The notes under the pieces were generated by a model. That model searched no databases, was not told where the DNA came from, and saw only the letters and a program-made list of their open reading frames with translations. 64,000 bases of DNA, taken from assembly GCA_050011635.1 (NCBI GenBank), contig JBEKIU010000001.1:1-64000 (forward strand), in the 5' to 3' direction. This stretch comes from Bog-756 sp050011635 (GTDB taxonomy: Bacteria; Actinomycetota; Acidimicrobiia; Acidimicrobiales; RAAP-2). Both the position numbers and the translations under genes were made by a program. Positions 20,538 through 29,651 of this stretch are shown here, one piece after another (within the stretch, counting starts at the first letter, position 1; the number at the start of each line of letters is the position of its first letter).

Positions 20538-21053
20538 TCAGCTACCGCTGAACGGGTCATCGCCGCTGTCGGCGGGCGCCGTGGTCGAAGTGGACGGGGT
20601 GTGCCCGGTGATCGACGCGATGCGTTCGAGCGCGATGCCCAGCATGGGGACGACCTTGGCCCGCTCGACGGCGGACCGATGGAGCAGCGAGGCATTCCCG
20701 TTGGCCCCGTTGTAGCAGTCGTTACCGGCCGAGGCCGCATCCTCGTAGGCGGCGTTCAGGTCGTTGGTCAGTTGGGTATCCGGCGTCGGCAGGTTGCCGA
20801 TGGCTGTCTGGGCGTCGGTGGTGAGCAGGGCGCAGACCGTTCGCAGCGCCTTCGCCGTGTCGTGACGGACGATGGCCAGTTGGATGTTGCGGGTGTCCGC
20901 CTCCACCTGACCGACGGCTGAGCCGCCACCCGAGGTGGTCAGCCATCCCGACACCTGTGTAGCCGGGGGGCCCGTCTCGTCGAGCGTGCACCCGGACACG
21001 ACGGAAGCGCAGAGGACGGCGAGCGCCGCACCCACCAGCGCCAGGCTCTTCAC
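20538..21053 (-). CDS. putative lipoprotein, DUF4439-like size
   Basis: An exported lipoprotein. The N-terminus KSLALVGAALAVLCASVVSGC is a signal peptide with lipobox VSGC, cleaved before the cysteine at about residue 23. The mature part is helical and Ala/Thr-rich (RNIQLAIVRHDTAKALR, QLTNDLNAAYEDAAS) and ends in a Ser/Thr/Pro/Asp-rich tail. The GTG at 21053 gives a normal signal. An ATG at 21152 would add 33 residues and overlap the DUF3151 gene. Function unknown; the family assignment is weak. Confidence 0.7.
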   Translation of the reverse strand: MKSLALVGAALAVLCASVVSGCTLDETGPPATQVSGWLTTSGGGSAVGQVEADTRNIQLAIVRHDTAKALRTVCALLTTDAQTAIGNLPTPDTQLTNDLNAAYEDAASAGNDCYNGANGNASLLHRSAVERAKVVPMLGIALERIASITGHTPSTSTTAPADSGDDPFSGS

Positions 21054-21130
21054 CCGGACGGGACGCTGGGGGCGGTGGGTGGTCCGGACGGCGGGGACCT
21101 CGATCCGCGTTGCGGCGGGCGGTCTTGCCA

Positions 21131-21604
21131 CTAGGCGGGGAAGCCTGTCCATTCGGCCCGCCAGGACGGATCGAGCTGGCGCAGGAACTGGGCGCACCGC
21201 TCCTCTTCGGTGTGCTCCCCGATGGCACCGGACGCGGAACGGAGGCCGTCGAGGCAGCGGAGGAATCCGCGGTTCGAGTCGTGTTCCCACCGGACCAGTC
21301 CCGATCCCTTCCAGCCTGCCGCCCGCAACGCGTCGAGACCACGGTGGTACCCCACCCGGAAGCAGGCGTAGGCCTCGACGTCGTCCCGGGCCAGTGATCC
21401 GAGAGCGGCCCAGGCGGCCAGCGACCGGGGGTCGGCCCGGACGATGTCGGAGACGGCGTGACGGCGCCGCTCGCCCGGTTGAGCCATGGCCGCCTCAAGA
21501 CCCGACCGCACCGCCTCGGGCTCTTCGGGCAGCACCGTCTCGGGCAGGCCGGCGGTGAGCCTGACCGGTGACATGTCGGTTGGTTCCGTCCCTGGGCTGC
21601 TCAT
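21131..21604 (-). CDS. DUF3151 domain protein
   Basis: The conserved actinobacterial family of about 140-160 residues. It is recognised from ETVLPEEPEAVRSGLEAA, the helical repeat-like middle (SLAAWAALGSLA, EAYACFRVGYHRGLDALR) and GWKGSGLVRWEHDSNRGFLRCL. The biochemical role is unknown. The ATG at 21604 (157 aa) is supported by a TACACT box 7 nt upstream; an ATG at 21646 is an alternative. It follows tyrS. Confidence 0.85.
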   Translation of the reverse strand: MSSPGTEPTDMSPVRLTAGLPETVLPEEPEAVRSGLEAAMAQPGERRRHAVSDIVRADPRSLAAWAALGSLARDDVEAYACFRVGYHRGLDALRAAGWKGSGLVRWEHDSNRGFLRCLDGLRSASGAIGEHTEEERCAQFLRQLDPSWRAEWTGFPA

Positions 21605-21611
21605 CGCGCTC

Positions 21612-21617
21612 AGTGTA
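21612..21617 (-). promoter_or_regulatory. -10 box TACACT for the DUF3151 gene
   Basis: TACACT lies 7 nt before the ATG at 21604 on the minus strand and fits a leaderless mRNA. This would make the gene transcriptionally separable from tyrS immediately upstream. Confidence 0.55.
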
Positions 21618-21648
21618 GGACCGGGAGGATCGGTCTCCCGCCGCATCG

Positions 21649-22935
21649 TCAGTCGAATTTCACCAGGTGGTAGTCGCGTTTGCCCCGCCGGAGCACCAGG
21701 TAGCGACCCGCCACCAGATCATCAGGGCTGATCATCCGCCCCGGCTGGCTCTCGCGACGATTGTTGACGTAGGCCCCTCCCTGCTCGATCGTGGTCGTCG
21801 CCCGGCCCTTCGACGGCACCAGACCGGTCTCCACCAGCAGGTCGACCAGGCGCAGACCCTGTCCGTCGAGACGGCCCCGGGCCAGCATGGTCGAGGGGGC
21901 GTCGGCGAACACGTCGAGTAACGTCCGCTCGTCCAGCTCGGCCACCTCCTCTCCGAACAGGGCGGCCGCCGCCTGCTCCGCCCGGGCCGTCTCGGCGGGC
22001 CCGTGGACCAGTGTGCACACCTGACGGGCCAGCTCACGCTGGGCCTGGCGCTGTTGGGGCCTCGAGGCGGTGGCTTCGTCGAGGGCCAGGATGGCGTCGT
22101 GGTCGAGGAACGTGAAGTACCGGAGGTAGGAGCCGACCACCGCGTCCTCGCTGTGGAGGAAGAATTGATAGAGCTGATAGGGGCTGGTCCGCGCGGGGTC
22201 GAGCCACACCGTCCCGGACTCGGTCTTGCCGAATTTCGTTCCGTCCGCCTTGAGCACCAACGGGGTGGTCAGTCCCCATACCTCCTGCTGGCGGACCTTG
22301 CGCACCAGCTCGGTTCCCATGGTGATGTTCCCCCACTGATCGCTGCCCCCCAGCTGGAGCCGGCAGCCGAACACGTCGAACAGGTGGAGGAAGTCGTAGG
22401 CCTGCAGCAGCATGTAGCTGAACTCGGTGAACGAGATGCCCTGGTCGGCGCGGGCCAGGCGCGACTTCACCGAGTCCTTGGCCACCATCTGGTTGACGGT
22501 GAAATGCTTGCCCACGTCCCGCAGGAACTCGAAGAGCGACATGGGCCGGAGCCACTCGGCGTTGTTGAGCAGCAGGGCCTTCCCCGATCCGTCGTCCTGG
22601 TCGAAATCGAGGAAGTGCTCCAACTGGCGACGCATGCCCTCGAGGTTGGACTGCAGCGCGTCCTCGCTGAGAAGCGACCGCTCCTCGGACTTGCCTCCCG
22701 GATCACCGACGAACCCGGTACCTCCACCGGCCACGGCGATGGGCCGATGCCCGGCCAGCTGGAGGCGGCGGAGATTGCAGACCTGCAGCAGATGCCCGAC
22801 GTGCATGCTGTCGGCGGTCGGGTCGAATCCGCTGTACGCGGTCAGCCGATCGGAGTCCAGGCGCCTGTCGAGCTCGTTGTCGGTCACTTGGTGGATGAGT
22901 CCCCTGAACCGGAGGTCGTCGGCGAGATGGGCCAT
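21649..22935 (-). CDS. tyrS: tyrosyl-tRNA synthetase
   Basis: Class I aminoacyl-tRNA synthetase charging tRNA-Tyr. The HIGH motif appears as HVGH (SMHVGHLLQ) and the KMSKS-like motif as KFGKTESG, normal for bacterial TyrRS. Tyr-binding residues lie in YSGFDPTA and YMLLQAYDF. A C-terminal S4 RNA-binding domain starts near LRLVDLLVETGLVPSKG. The ATG at 22935 gives 428 aa, a standard length. It is divergent from the carotenoid oxygenase. Confidence 0.97.
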   Translation of the reverse strand: MAHLADDLRFRGLIHQVTDNELDRRLDSDRLTAYSGFDPTADSMHVGHLLQVCNLRRLQLAGHRPIAVAGGGTGFVGDPGGKSEERSLLSEDALQSNLEGMRRQLEHFLDFDQDDGSGKALLLNNAEWLRPMSLFEFLRDVGKHFTVNQMVAKDSVKSRLARADQGISFTEFSYMLLQAYDFLHLFDVFGCRLQLGGSDQWGNITMGTELVRKVRQQEVWGLTTPLVLKADGTKFGKTESGTVWLDPARTSPYQLYQFFLHSEDAVVGSYLRYFTFLDHDAILALDEATASRPQQRQAQRELARQVCTLVHGPAETARAEQAAAALFGEEVAELDERTLLDVFADAPSTMLARGRLDGQGLRLVDLLVETGLVPSKGRATTTIEQGGAYVNNRRESQPGRMISPDDLVAGRYLVLRRGKRDYHLVKFD

Positions 22936-23092
22936 GGCGTCAGCCTGCCACGTCGCCGAACCGCGGTCGTCACCTGGCCGGATGCACCTCCGTCGGGTAC
23001 GGCAGCAGGAGGCGGGTACCGCTGGCCCGCCGACCGCTACGCTCAGGTCCCGTCCCGCACCACAACGCCAACTCGCCGCCGAGGACCGTCCG

Positions 23093-24439
23093 ATGCCCAA
23101 TCCGTATCTCCGAGGGAACTTCGCGCCCGTGCTCGAGGAGCGCAGCGACGACATCGAGCTTCCCGTCACCGGCGTCATCCCGCCCGATCTCGAGGGACGG
23201 CTGCTGCGGAACGGTCCCAATCCGGCGGTGATCCCCGCCGACGAGGCCGACTACCACTGGTTCAGCGGGGACGGCATGATCCATGCCGTCTCGCTGGCCG
23301 GTAGCAGGGCCACCGGCTACCGCAATCGATGGGTGCGGACCAGGGCGCTGGCCGCCAAGACCGGAACGCCGCCACCCCGGGGACCGGGCGAGCCGATCGA
23401 CGGGCCGGCCAACACCCACGTCATCCGGCATGCCGGTACGACCTTGGCCCTGGTGGAGAGCGGCTTCCCCCACGCCCTTTCGTCCGATCTGAGTCGGGCC
23501 CGGGTCTACGATTTCGACGGGGCGTTGGCGTCACCCATGACGGCCCACCCCAAAGTCGACCCGGTCACCGGCGAGCTGGCCTTCTTCGGAACCGACGTCT
23601 TCGGGCCACCCTTCCTCCGTTACCACGTGGCCGACGCCACGGGGTCCCTGGTCCGCACCGAGGAGATCGAGCTACCCCGGGCCACCATGATCCACGACTT
23701 CGGGGTGACGGCGACACGGGCCGTCTTCCTCGACCTGCCCGTGGTATTCGACCTCGAGCTCGCATCCACCGGTCGGTCCATCCCCTACCGGTGGATGCCC
23801 GAGGCCGGGGCCAGGGTCGGCGTGATGCCACGGACCGGCGGGAACGCCGAGATCAGGTGGATCGGGATCGACCCCGTCTACGTGTTCCACGTCCTCAACG
23901 CGTACGACGACGGTGACCGCGTGGTCGTCGACGTCATCCGCTACGACGAGGCTTTCGACACCCCGCCTGGAGAGGTCGTCAGCCTCGACACGCCGGTCCT
24001 CGCCCGTTGGACCGTCGACCTCGCGTCCAACCGGGTTTCCGAGCAGCGGCTGGACGACACCGCCGTCGAGTTCCCGCGGGTGGGCGACGACGTGGCCGGG
24101 CTCCCCCATCGGTACGGCTACTGCACCCGAGTCGGGGAGCGTGCCGACCAACCCGGCTACCGGGGCCTGGTCAAGTACGACCTGGTGCGCGACGAGTCGA
24201 TCCGGTTCGACCCGGGCGAGCGCCTCTCCCCCGGGGAACCGGTGTTCGTGAAGGCCGCCGACGGCCGGGGCGAGGACGAAGGCTGGATCCTCAGCGTGGT
24301 CTACGACGCCACCCGAGACGCCAGCGACCTGGTCATCCTCGACGCCACGTCCTTCGGCGGCCCTCCGGTGGCCACCGTCCACCTCCCGGTTCGTGTCCCG
24401 TTCGGCTTTCACGGATCGTGGGTGCCCTCGGGTCGGTGA
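23093..24439 (+). CDS. carotenoid cleavage oxygenase (RPE65/CCD family)
   Basis: Non-heme iron dioxygenase of the seven-bladed propeller family that cleaves carotenoids, apocarotenoids or related stilbenes. All four iron-binding histidines are visible: His152 (AHPK), His201 (MIHDFGVT), His266 (VFHVLNAY) and His440 (FHGSW). 448 aa is the usual length. The ATG at 23093 has GAGGA 7 nt upstream, and a TACGCT box at 23038-23043 may be its -10. No carotenoid biosynthesis gene lies in the window, so the substrate is unknown. Confidence 0.93.
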   Translation: MPNPYLRGNFAPVLEERSDDIELPVTGVIPPDLEGRLLRNGPNPAVIPADEADYHWFSGDGMIHAVSLAGSRATGYRNRWVRTRALAAKTGTPPPRGPGEPIDGPANTHVIRHAGTTLALVESGFPHALSSDLSRARVYDFDGALASPMTAHPKVDPVTGELAFFGTDVFGPPFLRYHVADATGSLVRTEEIELPRATMIHDFGVTATRAVFLDLPVVFDLELASTGRSIPYRWMPEAGARVGVMPRTGGNAEIRWIGIDPVYVFHVLNAYDDGDRVVVDVIRYDEAFDTPPGEVVSLDTPVLARWTVDLASNRVSEQRLDDTAVEFPRVGDDVAGLPHRYGYCTRVGERADQPGYRGLVKYDLVRDESIRFDPGERLSPGEPVFVKAADGRGEDEGWILSVVYDATRDASDLVILDATSFGGPPVATVHLPVRVPFGFHGSWVPSGR

Positions 24440-24486
24440 ACCTCCCGACCACGGGTGACACCAGATCCGACCCCGGTCGTGGGAAA

Positions 24487-24552
24487 CTGTCCGTCTCCAA
24501 AGGACAGGGCAGTGATCTACTGCCGGTAGATCGCACTTTCGATCACGTGATC
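24487..24552. promoter_or_regulatory. three consecutive inverted repeats between the carotenoid oxygenase and LCP genes
   Basis: First repeat: CTGTCC/GGACAG with a 9-nt loop (24487-24507). Second: GATCTAC/GTAGATC with a 5-nt loop (24514-24532). Third: the perfect 12-bp palindrome GATCACGTGATC (24541-24552). The first may terminate the upstream gene. The other two sit within 60 bp of the LCP start and look like operators or structured leader elements. Confidence 0.6.
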
Positions 24553-24568
24553 CGAGACCCGAACCCCC

Positions 24569-25954
24569 GTGCCACCATCTGAACCCCCCCCACCCAGCGG
24601 GCCGCGCCCGTCGGGGCGCTCCTCCGGAGGCTCCACCGGGCGGCCGCGGGCGTCCACGAGCGTTCCGGCCCGCGGCAACGGTCGTGGACCCGAGTTCCCG
24701 GGGCCCATTCTGGGCGGGCACGTGGAGGTCCCGTCGAGACGCGAGCTGCGCAGGGCGAAGAGACGCCGGCGCCGGCGCGGCGAACGGCTCCTGCGAGCAG
24801 CCATCGCCCTCGTGGTGTTCCTCCTCGTCGTGGTCGGCCTCGGCTACGGCTACTTCCGTTACGAGTGGAGCAAGGTCTCCTCCAGCCCGTGCTCCTCCTG
24901 CGTGGCTGCGGCCAACGGCCAGCCCTACAACGTGCTGCTGATCGGCTCTGACAGCAGAGCCGGGGAGACGGCGGCCGAAGCCCAGCAGTTCGGCAACGCC
25001 ACCAATGCCGGGGGACAACGGAGTGACACCATCAAGATCGTCCACGTCGATCCCACCGCGGGTACCGCCTCGACCCTCTCCATCCCCCGGGACACCTACG
25101 TGACCCTGTCCGGCATGGCCGCCAGCACCGATCTCTCCGGCCCCAACAAGATCAACGCCGCCTTCGCCAGCGGCCCCGACGCCCTCATCAAGACCATCGA
25201 GAACACCTTCGGGATACCCATCAGCCACTACATCGTGATCAGCTTCTTCGGCCTGCAGGACGCCGTCAACGCCCTCGGGGGCATCTCCATGGACTTCCCG
25301 TACCCGGTCCGTGATCAGGACTGCTCCACCGGTGTCTGCTACAACAACTCCGGGCTCAACATCCCGACCGTGGGCTGCCAGGTGTTGAACGGGGCCCAGG
25401 CGCTCGCCCTGTCCCGCTCCCGTTACTTCCAGTACTACGCCGATGGACAATGGAACTCCGATCCCACCTCGGACATCGGGCGGATCGAACGCCAGAACCT
25501 GATCATCTCGGCGGCCCTCGACAAGGCCAAGTCGACCTACAACCCGTTCCGGCTCAACACACTCCTCACCTCGGTGGTCCACGACTTCAGCAAGGACAAC
25601 GGGCTCACCCCCGACGACCTCTTCTCCCTGGCCGAGCGGTACCACGCCTTCTCCGGCTCCGCCCTCCAGACCTACACGCTGCCCACCGTGGGCGCCACCT
25701 CCTCGACGGCGGGCGACGTCGAAGTGGTCGAGCCCGAGACGGCGGGGCAGATGATCGACCAGTTCCTCGGGGGCACGGTGGCTCCGATCGTCACCCCACC
25801 GCTCGACGCCTACGGCAACCCCATCACCCTGCCGGTCACCGCCCCGACCACGGCCCAGACCACCGCCCCGACCACCGCAGCCACCCCGGGCGCCACCACG
25901 GCGACCACGGTGCCGACCTCGACCGTTCCCTCCTTCGACCCTCGCCCCTGCTGA
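24569..25954 (+). CDS. LytR-CpsA-Psr (LCP) family cell-wall ligase
   Basis: Membrane-anchored phosphotransferase that attaches glycopolymers to peptidoglycan. The layout is a Pro/Gly-rich cytoplasmic start (1-50), a basic stretch of arginines (57-72), one membrane helix (about 77-95) and then an extracellular LCP domain. LCP marks are YNVLLIGSDSR, SDTIKIVHVDP, LSIPRDTYV, KINAAFASG and the downstream RYFQYYADG arginine region. The C-terminal 40 residues are a Thr/Pro/Ala wall-spanning tail ending in Cys. The GTG at 24569 is tentative; a later GTG near the basic stretch is possible. Confidence 0.9.
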   Translation: MPPSEPPPPSGPRPSGRSSGGSTGRPRASTSVPARGNGRGPEFPGPILGGHVEVPSRRELRRAKRRRRRRGERLLRAAIALVVFLLVVVGLGYGYFRYEWSKVSSSPCSSCVAAANGQPYNVLLIGSDSRAGETAAEAQQFGNATNAGGQRSDTIKIVHVDPTAGTASTLSIPRDTYVTLSGMAASTDLSGPNKINAAFASGPDALIKTIENTFGIPISHYIVISFFGLQDAVNALGGISMDFPYPVRDQDCSTGVCYNNSGLNIPTVGCQVLNGAQALALSRSRYFQYYADGQWNSDPTSDIGRIERQNLIISAALDKAKSTYNPFRLNTLLTSVVHDFSKDNGLTPDDLFSLAERYHAFSGSALQTYTLPTVGATSSTAGDVEVVEPETAGQMIDQFLGGTVAPIVTPPLDAYGNPITLPVTAPTTAQTTAPTTAATPGATTATTVPTSTVPSFDPRPC

Positions 25955-25972
25955 CCGCGACACAGGCGCGAT

Positions 25973-27799
25973 TCAGCGCTCGATGGCCTCGACGACGGCG
26001 GCATTGATCCGGCGATGAACGGCCACGTTCTCGTCCCGCCCGGGGAGCCCGGCCCGGATCACCGACATCGACTCCCCGACCAGCCGACGGTCGAGCGCAT
26101 CCTCGAGCTCGGCGGTACCGGCGGCCGGACCGCACTCGTCGACCGGCCAACCGAAGCCCGCGGCCACTGAGGCCACGTCGTCGAGCTGCGGCGTCCCGAA
26201 GAGAAGGTCGAAGGAGTCCGGATCGAGCACCTCGGCGGGGTCGAGGAACGAGAAGATCCCCCCGCCGTCGTTGTCGGCCACGACAACCGTCAACGCTGCT
26301 GTGAGCCGCTCGGCGCGCACCAACGCCGACACATCGTGGAGAAAGGCCAAGTCCCCGACCAGCGCCACGGTCGGGGCGGACGAGGCGATCGCCACGCCCA
26401 GCGCAGTGGACACCACCCCGTCGATGCCGTTGGCACCTCGGTTGGCCACGACCCGAGGGGGGTCGTGGCGCGGCGCCGCGAATGCCTCCAGGTCCCGGAC
26501 GGGCATGGACGACGACACCACCAGTACCGAACCGGACGGCATCCGGGCGAACAACCGATGGGCCAGTGAAGGCTCGGTGAGCGAGCCGCCCACACCTCCC
26601 ATGCCGCCGTCGGCACCGAGACGGGCGATCACCGTCCGGGCCGCCGCCTCGGCTGCCTCCCACCCGTCGCTCCACCCTCCCGATCGGCTGCCGACCCGGC
26701 CACCGGGCTCGCCGTCGTCCACCCACCGGGTTGCGGCCAGGCTGAACAACGTCGGGTCGGAGCGGACGAAGGTGGAGGTCTCCCGCTCGGGGTCACGCCA
26801 ACGCCCCCACGGGTCGACCACGACGGCCTCGGCACCGCCGGCGACCGCCGAAGACAGGAAGCCGTTGACCACCTTCGACACCCACGGCTCGCCCAGACGG
26901 AGCACGGTCTCGGGCACATGGCCGCGGGCGAAGCGCCCCGATCGCAGGATGGCGTCGGCGGCACCGATGACACCCGGGCGGAGCAGGCGTGCTCCCGAGC
27001 GCGGCTCGGCCAGCACCGGCCACCCCAGGGAGTCGGACAGCGCCAGCACCGCCTCCGGATCGCCGCACCCGGCCCCGGCCACGATCAGCCCGCGGCGTGC
27101 TCGATCCAATGTGCCGGACTGGAAGAGGTCCCTCAACGCACCCTCGGGCGGCGGCACCCGACCGTGGACCACCTGGTGCCACGGGAGGCCCCTCGGCCGT
27201 CCCGGGCTCACCCCTCCCCCGGCGGCCGGATCCCCGAGGAGTGGCTCCCGGAAAGGCAGGTTGAGGTGGACGGGGCCGGGACCGCCGGCACCGGAGATGG
27301 CTTCGGCGACCGACCGAGCGGCGAGCGACCGCCACGACGAGCGGGCGGCGCGGTCCGGAACTCCCTGATCGCAGAACCAACGTACCGAACGGCCGAAGAG
27401 GTGGGTCTGGTCGATGGTCTGGGGGGCGCCCACGTCACGGAGCTCCGGTGGGCGGTCGGCGGTGCAGGCGATCAGCGGTACCCCGCCCAGATCGGCTTCG
27501 ACCACCGCGGCATGGAGCTCGGCCGCGGCCGTGCCGCTGGTGGTCACGACCAGCGAGGGCTGCCCACGGGCCCGACCGATCCCGAGGGCGGTGAATGCCG
27601 CCGACCGCTCGTCCAGGCGGACGTGCACCGCCATGGCCGGGTGGGCGGCCAGGGCCATCACGAGGGGGGTCGACCGCGATCCCGGGCACACCACGGCGTG
27701 GGCCACGCCGCACCGGACCCACTCGTCGACCAGGGTCGAGGCGAACGCAGCCTGCCCGTCCGGATCCCCGGTGTCGCCGGAGGACGTCGATACGCTCAT
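25973..27799 (-). CDS. menD: SEPHCHC synthase MenD (menaquinone synthesis)
   Basis: Thiamin-diphosphate enzyme joining isochorismate and 2-oxoglutarate. Family features are VVCPGSRSTPLVMALA near the N-terminus, the ThDP glutamate region (LDERSAAFTALG), the TADRPPELRD loop and the GDLAFLHDVSAL plus VVADNDGGGIFSFL ThDP/Mg motif. 608 aa from ATG 27799. The central linker has a Gly/Ser-rich insertion (GGRVGSRSGG). The menH-like gene starts only 11 bp away on the other strand, so the two share one regulatory interval. Confidence 0.95.
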   Translation of the reverse strand: MSVSTSSGDTGDPDGQAAFASTLVDEWVRCGVAHAVVCPGSRSTPLVMALAAHPAMAVHVRLDERSAAFTALGIGRARGQPSLVVTTSGTAAAELHAAVVEADLGGVPLIACTADRPPELRDVGAPQTIDQTHLFGRSVRWFCDQGVPDRAARSSWRSLAARSVAEAISGAGGPGPVHLNLPFREPLLGDPAAGGGVSPGRPRGLPWHQVVHGRVPPPEGALRDLFQSGTLDRARRGLIVAGAGCGDPEAVLALSDSLGWPVLAEPRSGARLLRPGVIGAADAILRSGRFARGHVPETVLRLGEPWVSKVVNGFLSSAVAGGAEAVVVDPWGRWRDPERETSTFVRSDPTLFSLAATRWVDDGEPGGRVGSRSGGWSDGWEAAEAAARTVIARLGADGGMGGVGGSLTEPSLAHRLFARMPSGSVLVVSSSMPVRDLEAFAAPRHDPPRVVANRGANGIDGVVSTALGVAIASSAPTVALVGDLAFLHDVSALVRAERLTAALTVVVADNDGGGIFSFLDPAEVLDPDSFDLLFGTPQLDDVASVAAGFGWPVDECGPAAGTAELEDALDRRLVGESMSVIRAGLPGRDENVAVHRRINAAVVEAIER

Positions 27800-27810
27800 C
27801 GGGGTTCCCC

Positions 27811-28641
27811 ATGACCACGGCCACCCCATCCTCGACCCCGCCTCAGGGGCCCCGGCCGGCGCGGACACTGCACGCCGAGACGGTCGGGAATGGTCCACGG
27901 CTGGTGCTGGCCCACGGCTTCACCCAGACCGGTCGGGTCTGGGGCTCGATGGATGGCAACCTGGCCGCGGACCACCACGTGGTCCGGGTCGACCTGCCCG
28001 GCCACGGTGGCTCGGCCGCCGTGGCCGCCGGGCTGGAAGACGGTGCCCTGTTGTTGGGCGGGGCCGGCGGACGGGCGATCTACCTCGGGTACTCGATGGG
28101 CGCGCGCTTCTGCCTCCACCTGGCCCTGGCTCGTCCGGATCTGGTCGCCGCCCTCGTCCTCATATCCGGAACCGCGGGGATCGAGGACGAAGCCGAACGT
28201 CGCCGGCGCCGGGCGTCCGACGACGAACTGGCCGAGGAGCTCGACCCGATCCGGGGTCCGGGCCCGCCCCTGGCGGTCGGGACCTTCGTCCGGCGCTGGC
28301 TGGACGGCCCGATGTTCGCAGGGATCAGCCCGTCCGCCAACGGATTGGACGAGCGGTTGCGCAACACCGGCCCCGGGCTGGCGTCGAGCCTGCGCCTGGC
28401 CGGCACCGGCACCCAACGACCGCTGTGGGACTCCATCGGCCGCCTGACCATGCCGGTGCTGATCATCTCCGGTGAGCTCGACGAGAAGTTCACCGCCCTC
28501 GGCGCTCGGATGGCCGAGGCCATCGGGGCCACCGCCGACCGAGCCGTGGTTCGCGGGGCCGGGCACGCTCCTCACCTCCAACGACCCGACGAGGTGGCGA
28601 CACTGGTGCGGGTCCACGGGCATCGGGCCGGTGGGTGCTGA
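27811..28641 (+). CDS. menH: alpha/beta hydrolase, probable SHCHC synthase MenH
   Basis: MenH removes pyruvate from SEPHCHC. The fold shows the oxyanion motif LAHGFTQTG, the nucleophile elbow GYSMGAR with catalytic Ser and the C-terminal GAGHAPHLQRP with catalytic His. A strongly charged cap region (EDEAERRRRRASDDELAEEL) is typical. 276 aa from ATG 27811. The family is broad, so the assignment rests mainly on being divergent from menD and next to menA-menB. Confidence 0.82.
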   Translation: MTTATPSSTPPQGPRPARTLHAETVGNGPRLVLAHGFTQTGRVWGSMDGNLAADHHVVRVDLPGHGGSAAVAAGLEDGALLLGGAGGRAIYLGYSMGARFCLHLALARPDLVAALVLISGTAGIEDEAERRRRRASDDELAEELDPIRGPGPPLAVGTFVRRWLDGPMFAGISPSANGLDERLRNTGPGLASSLRLAGTGTQRPLWDSIGRLTMPVLIISGELDEKFTALGARMAEAIGATADRAVVRGAGHAPHLQRPDEVATLVRVHGHRAGGC

Positions 28642-28655
28642 ACGCATGTCCCCCG

Positions 28656-29651
28656 TCAACGGATCCAGAGCCAGACCGAGGCGGCAAGGAGCGCACCGAA
28701 TGCCATCTGCAGCCGACCGGTGGCGGCCAGCACCGGGAGCAGGGCCCGGCCCGAGGCGTCGCTGGCGACGATCTTCACCGGCGGCACCACGAGCGGCAGG
28801 GCCAGCAACGGGAGCAGCGCAACAACGGTCCGCGAGGAGGACACCACGGTGGAGACCGACGACAACGACCAGACCAGCACGGCGGCGAAGGGCACCAGGA
28901 CACAGGCCACGTAGAACCATCCCGCGTCACGGCGGCCCACCCGGACGGCCAGCGTCCGCTTGCCGGTCCCGGCGTCGGTCTGGATGTCCCGCAGGTTGTT
29001 GGCCAGCAGTAGTGCGGTGGCCAGCAGTCCCACCAGCACCGCGGCGAACCACACCACGGGCTCGTCGATCCTCAGGGTCTGGACGTAGTAGGTGCCCACG
29101 GTGGCCACCAACCCGAAGAACACGAACACGAAGAGCTCGCCCAGACCGGCGTAGCCGTAGGGGCGGGGGCCACCGGTGTAGAACCAGCCGGCGGCCAGGC
29201 TGGCCGCGCCGACGACGAGGATCCACCACGACGTGGCCCAGGCCAGGCCGAGTCCGACGACCCCGGCCACACCGAAGCAGGCCAGCGCGGCTCGCTTGAC
29301 CGCGCCGGGTGAGGCCAGGCCGGACGCCACCAGCCGCACGGGGCCGACCCGGACGTCGTCGGTCCCGCGGATGCCGTCCGAGTAGTCGTTGGCGTAGTTG
29401 GTGCCCACCTGGATGGCCAGGGCGACGACCAGCGCGGCGACCGCACGCCACCACACGCCGACCGGCGAGCCCGTCTCCAACGGGGCAACGCCGGACCAAC
29501 CGGTGAACCCGTTGAGGGGATGGGCGGCGGCCGTTCCTACCAGGACCGGCACGACGGCGGCCGGGAGCGTGCGCGGCCGTGCGCCGAGCACCCAACGCTT
29601 GATGGGCCCGGGTGCCACCGGCGCAGCCGGAACGGCGCCGTCGGCCGTCAC
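28656..29651 (-). CDS. menA: 1,4-dihydroxy-2-naphthoate prenyltransferase
   Basis: UbiA-family integral membrane enzyme that attaches the polyprenyl chain to DHNA, the membrane step of menaquinone synthesis. Both Mg-diphosphate motifs are present: NYANDYSDGIRGTD, and NNLRDIQTD followed by GKRTLAVRVG. About nine transmembrane helices span 331 residues. The GTG at 29651 overlaps the menB stop by 4 nt (GTGA), so the two are co-translated. Confidence 0.95.
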   Translation of the reverse strand: MTADGAVPAAPVAPGPIKRWVLGARPRTLPAAVVPVLVGTAAAHPLNGFTGWSGVAPLETGSPVGVWWRAVAALVVALAIQVGTNYANDYSDGIRGTDDVRVGPVRLVASGLASPGAVKRAALACFGVAGVVGLGLAWATSWWILVVGAASLAAGWFYTGGPRPYGYAGLGELFVFVFFGLVATVGTYYVQTLRIDEPVVWFAAVLVGLLATALLLANNLRDIQTDAGTGKRTLAVRVGRRDAGWFYVACVLVPFAAVLVWSLSSVSTVVSSSRTVVALLPLLALPLVVPPVKIVASDASGRALLPVLAATGRLQMAFGALLAASVWLWIR

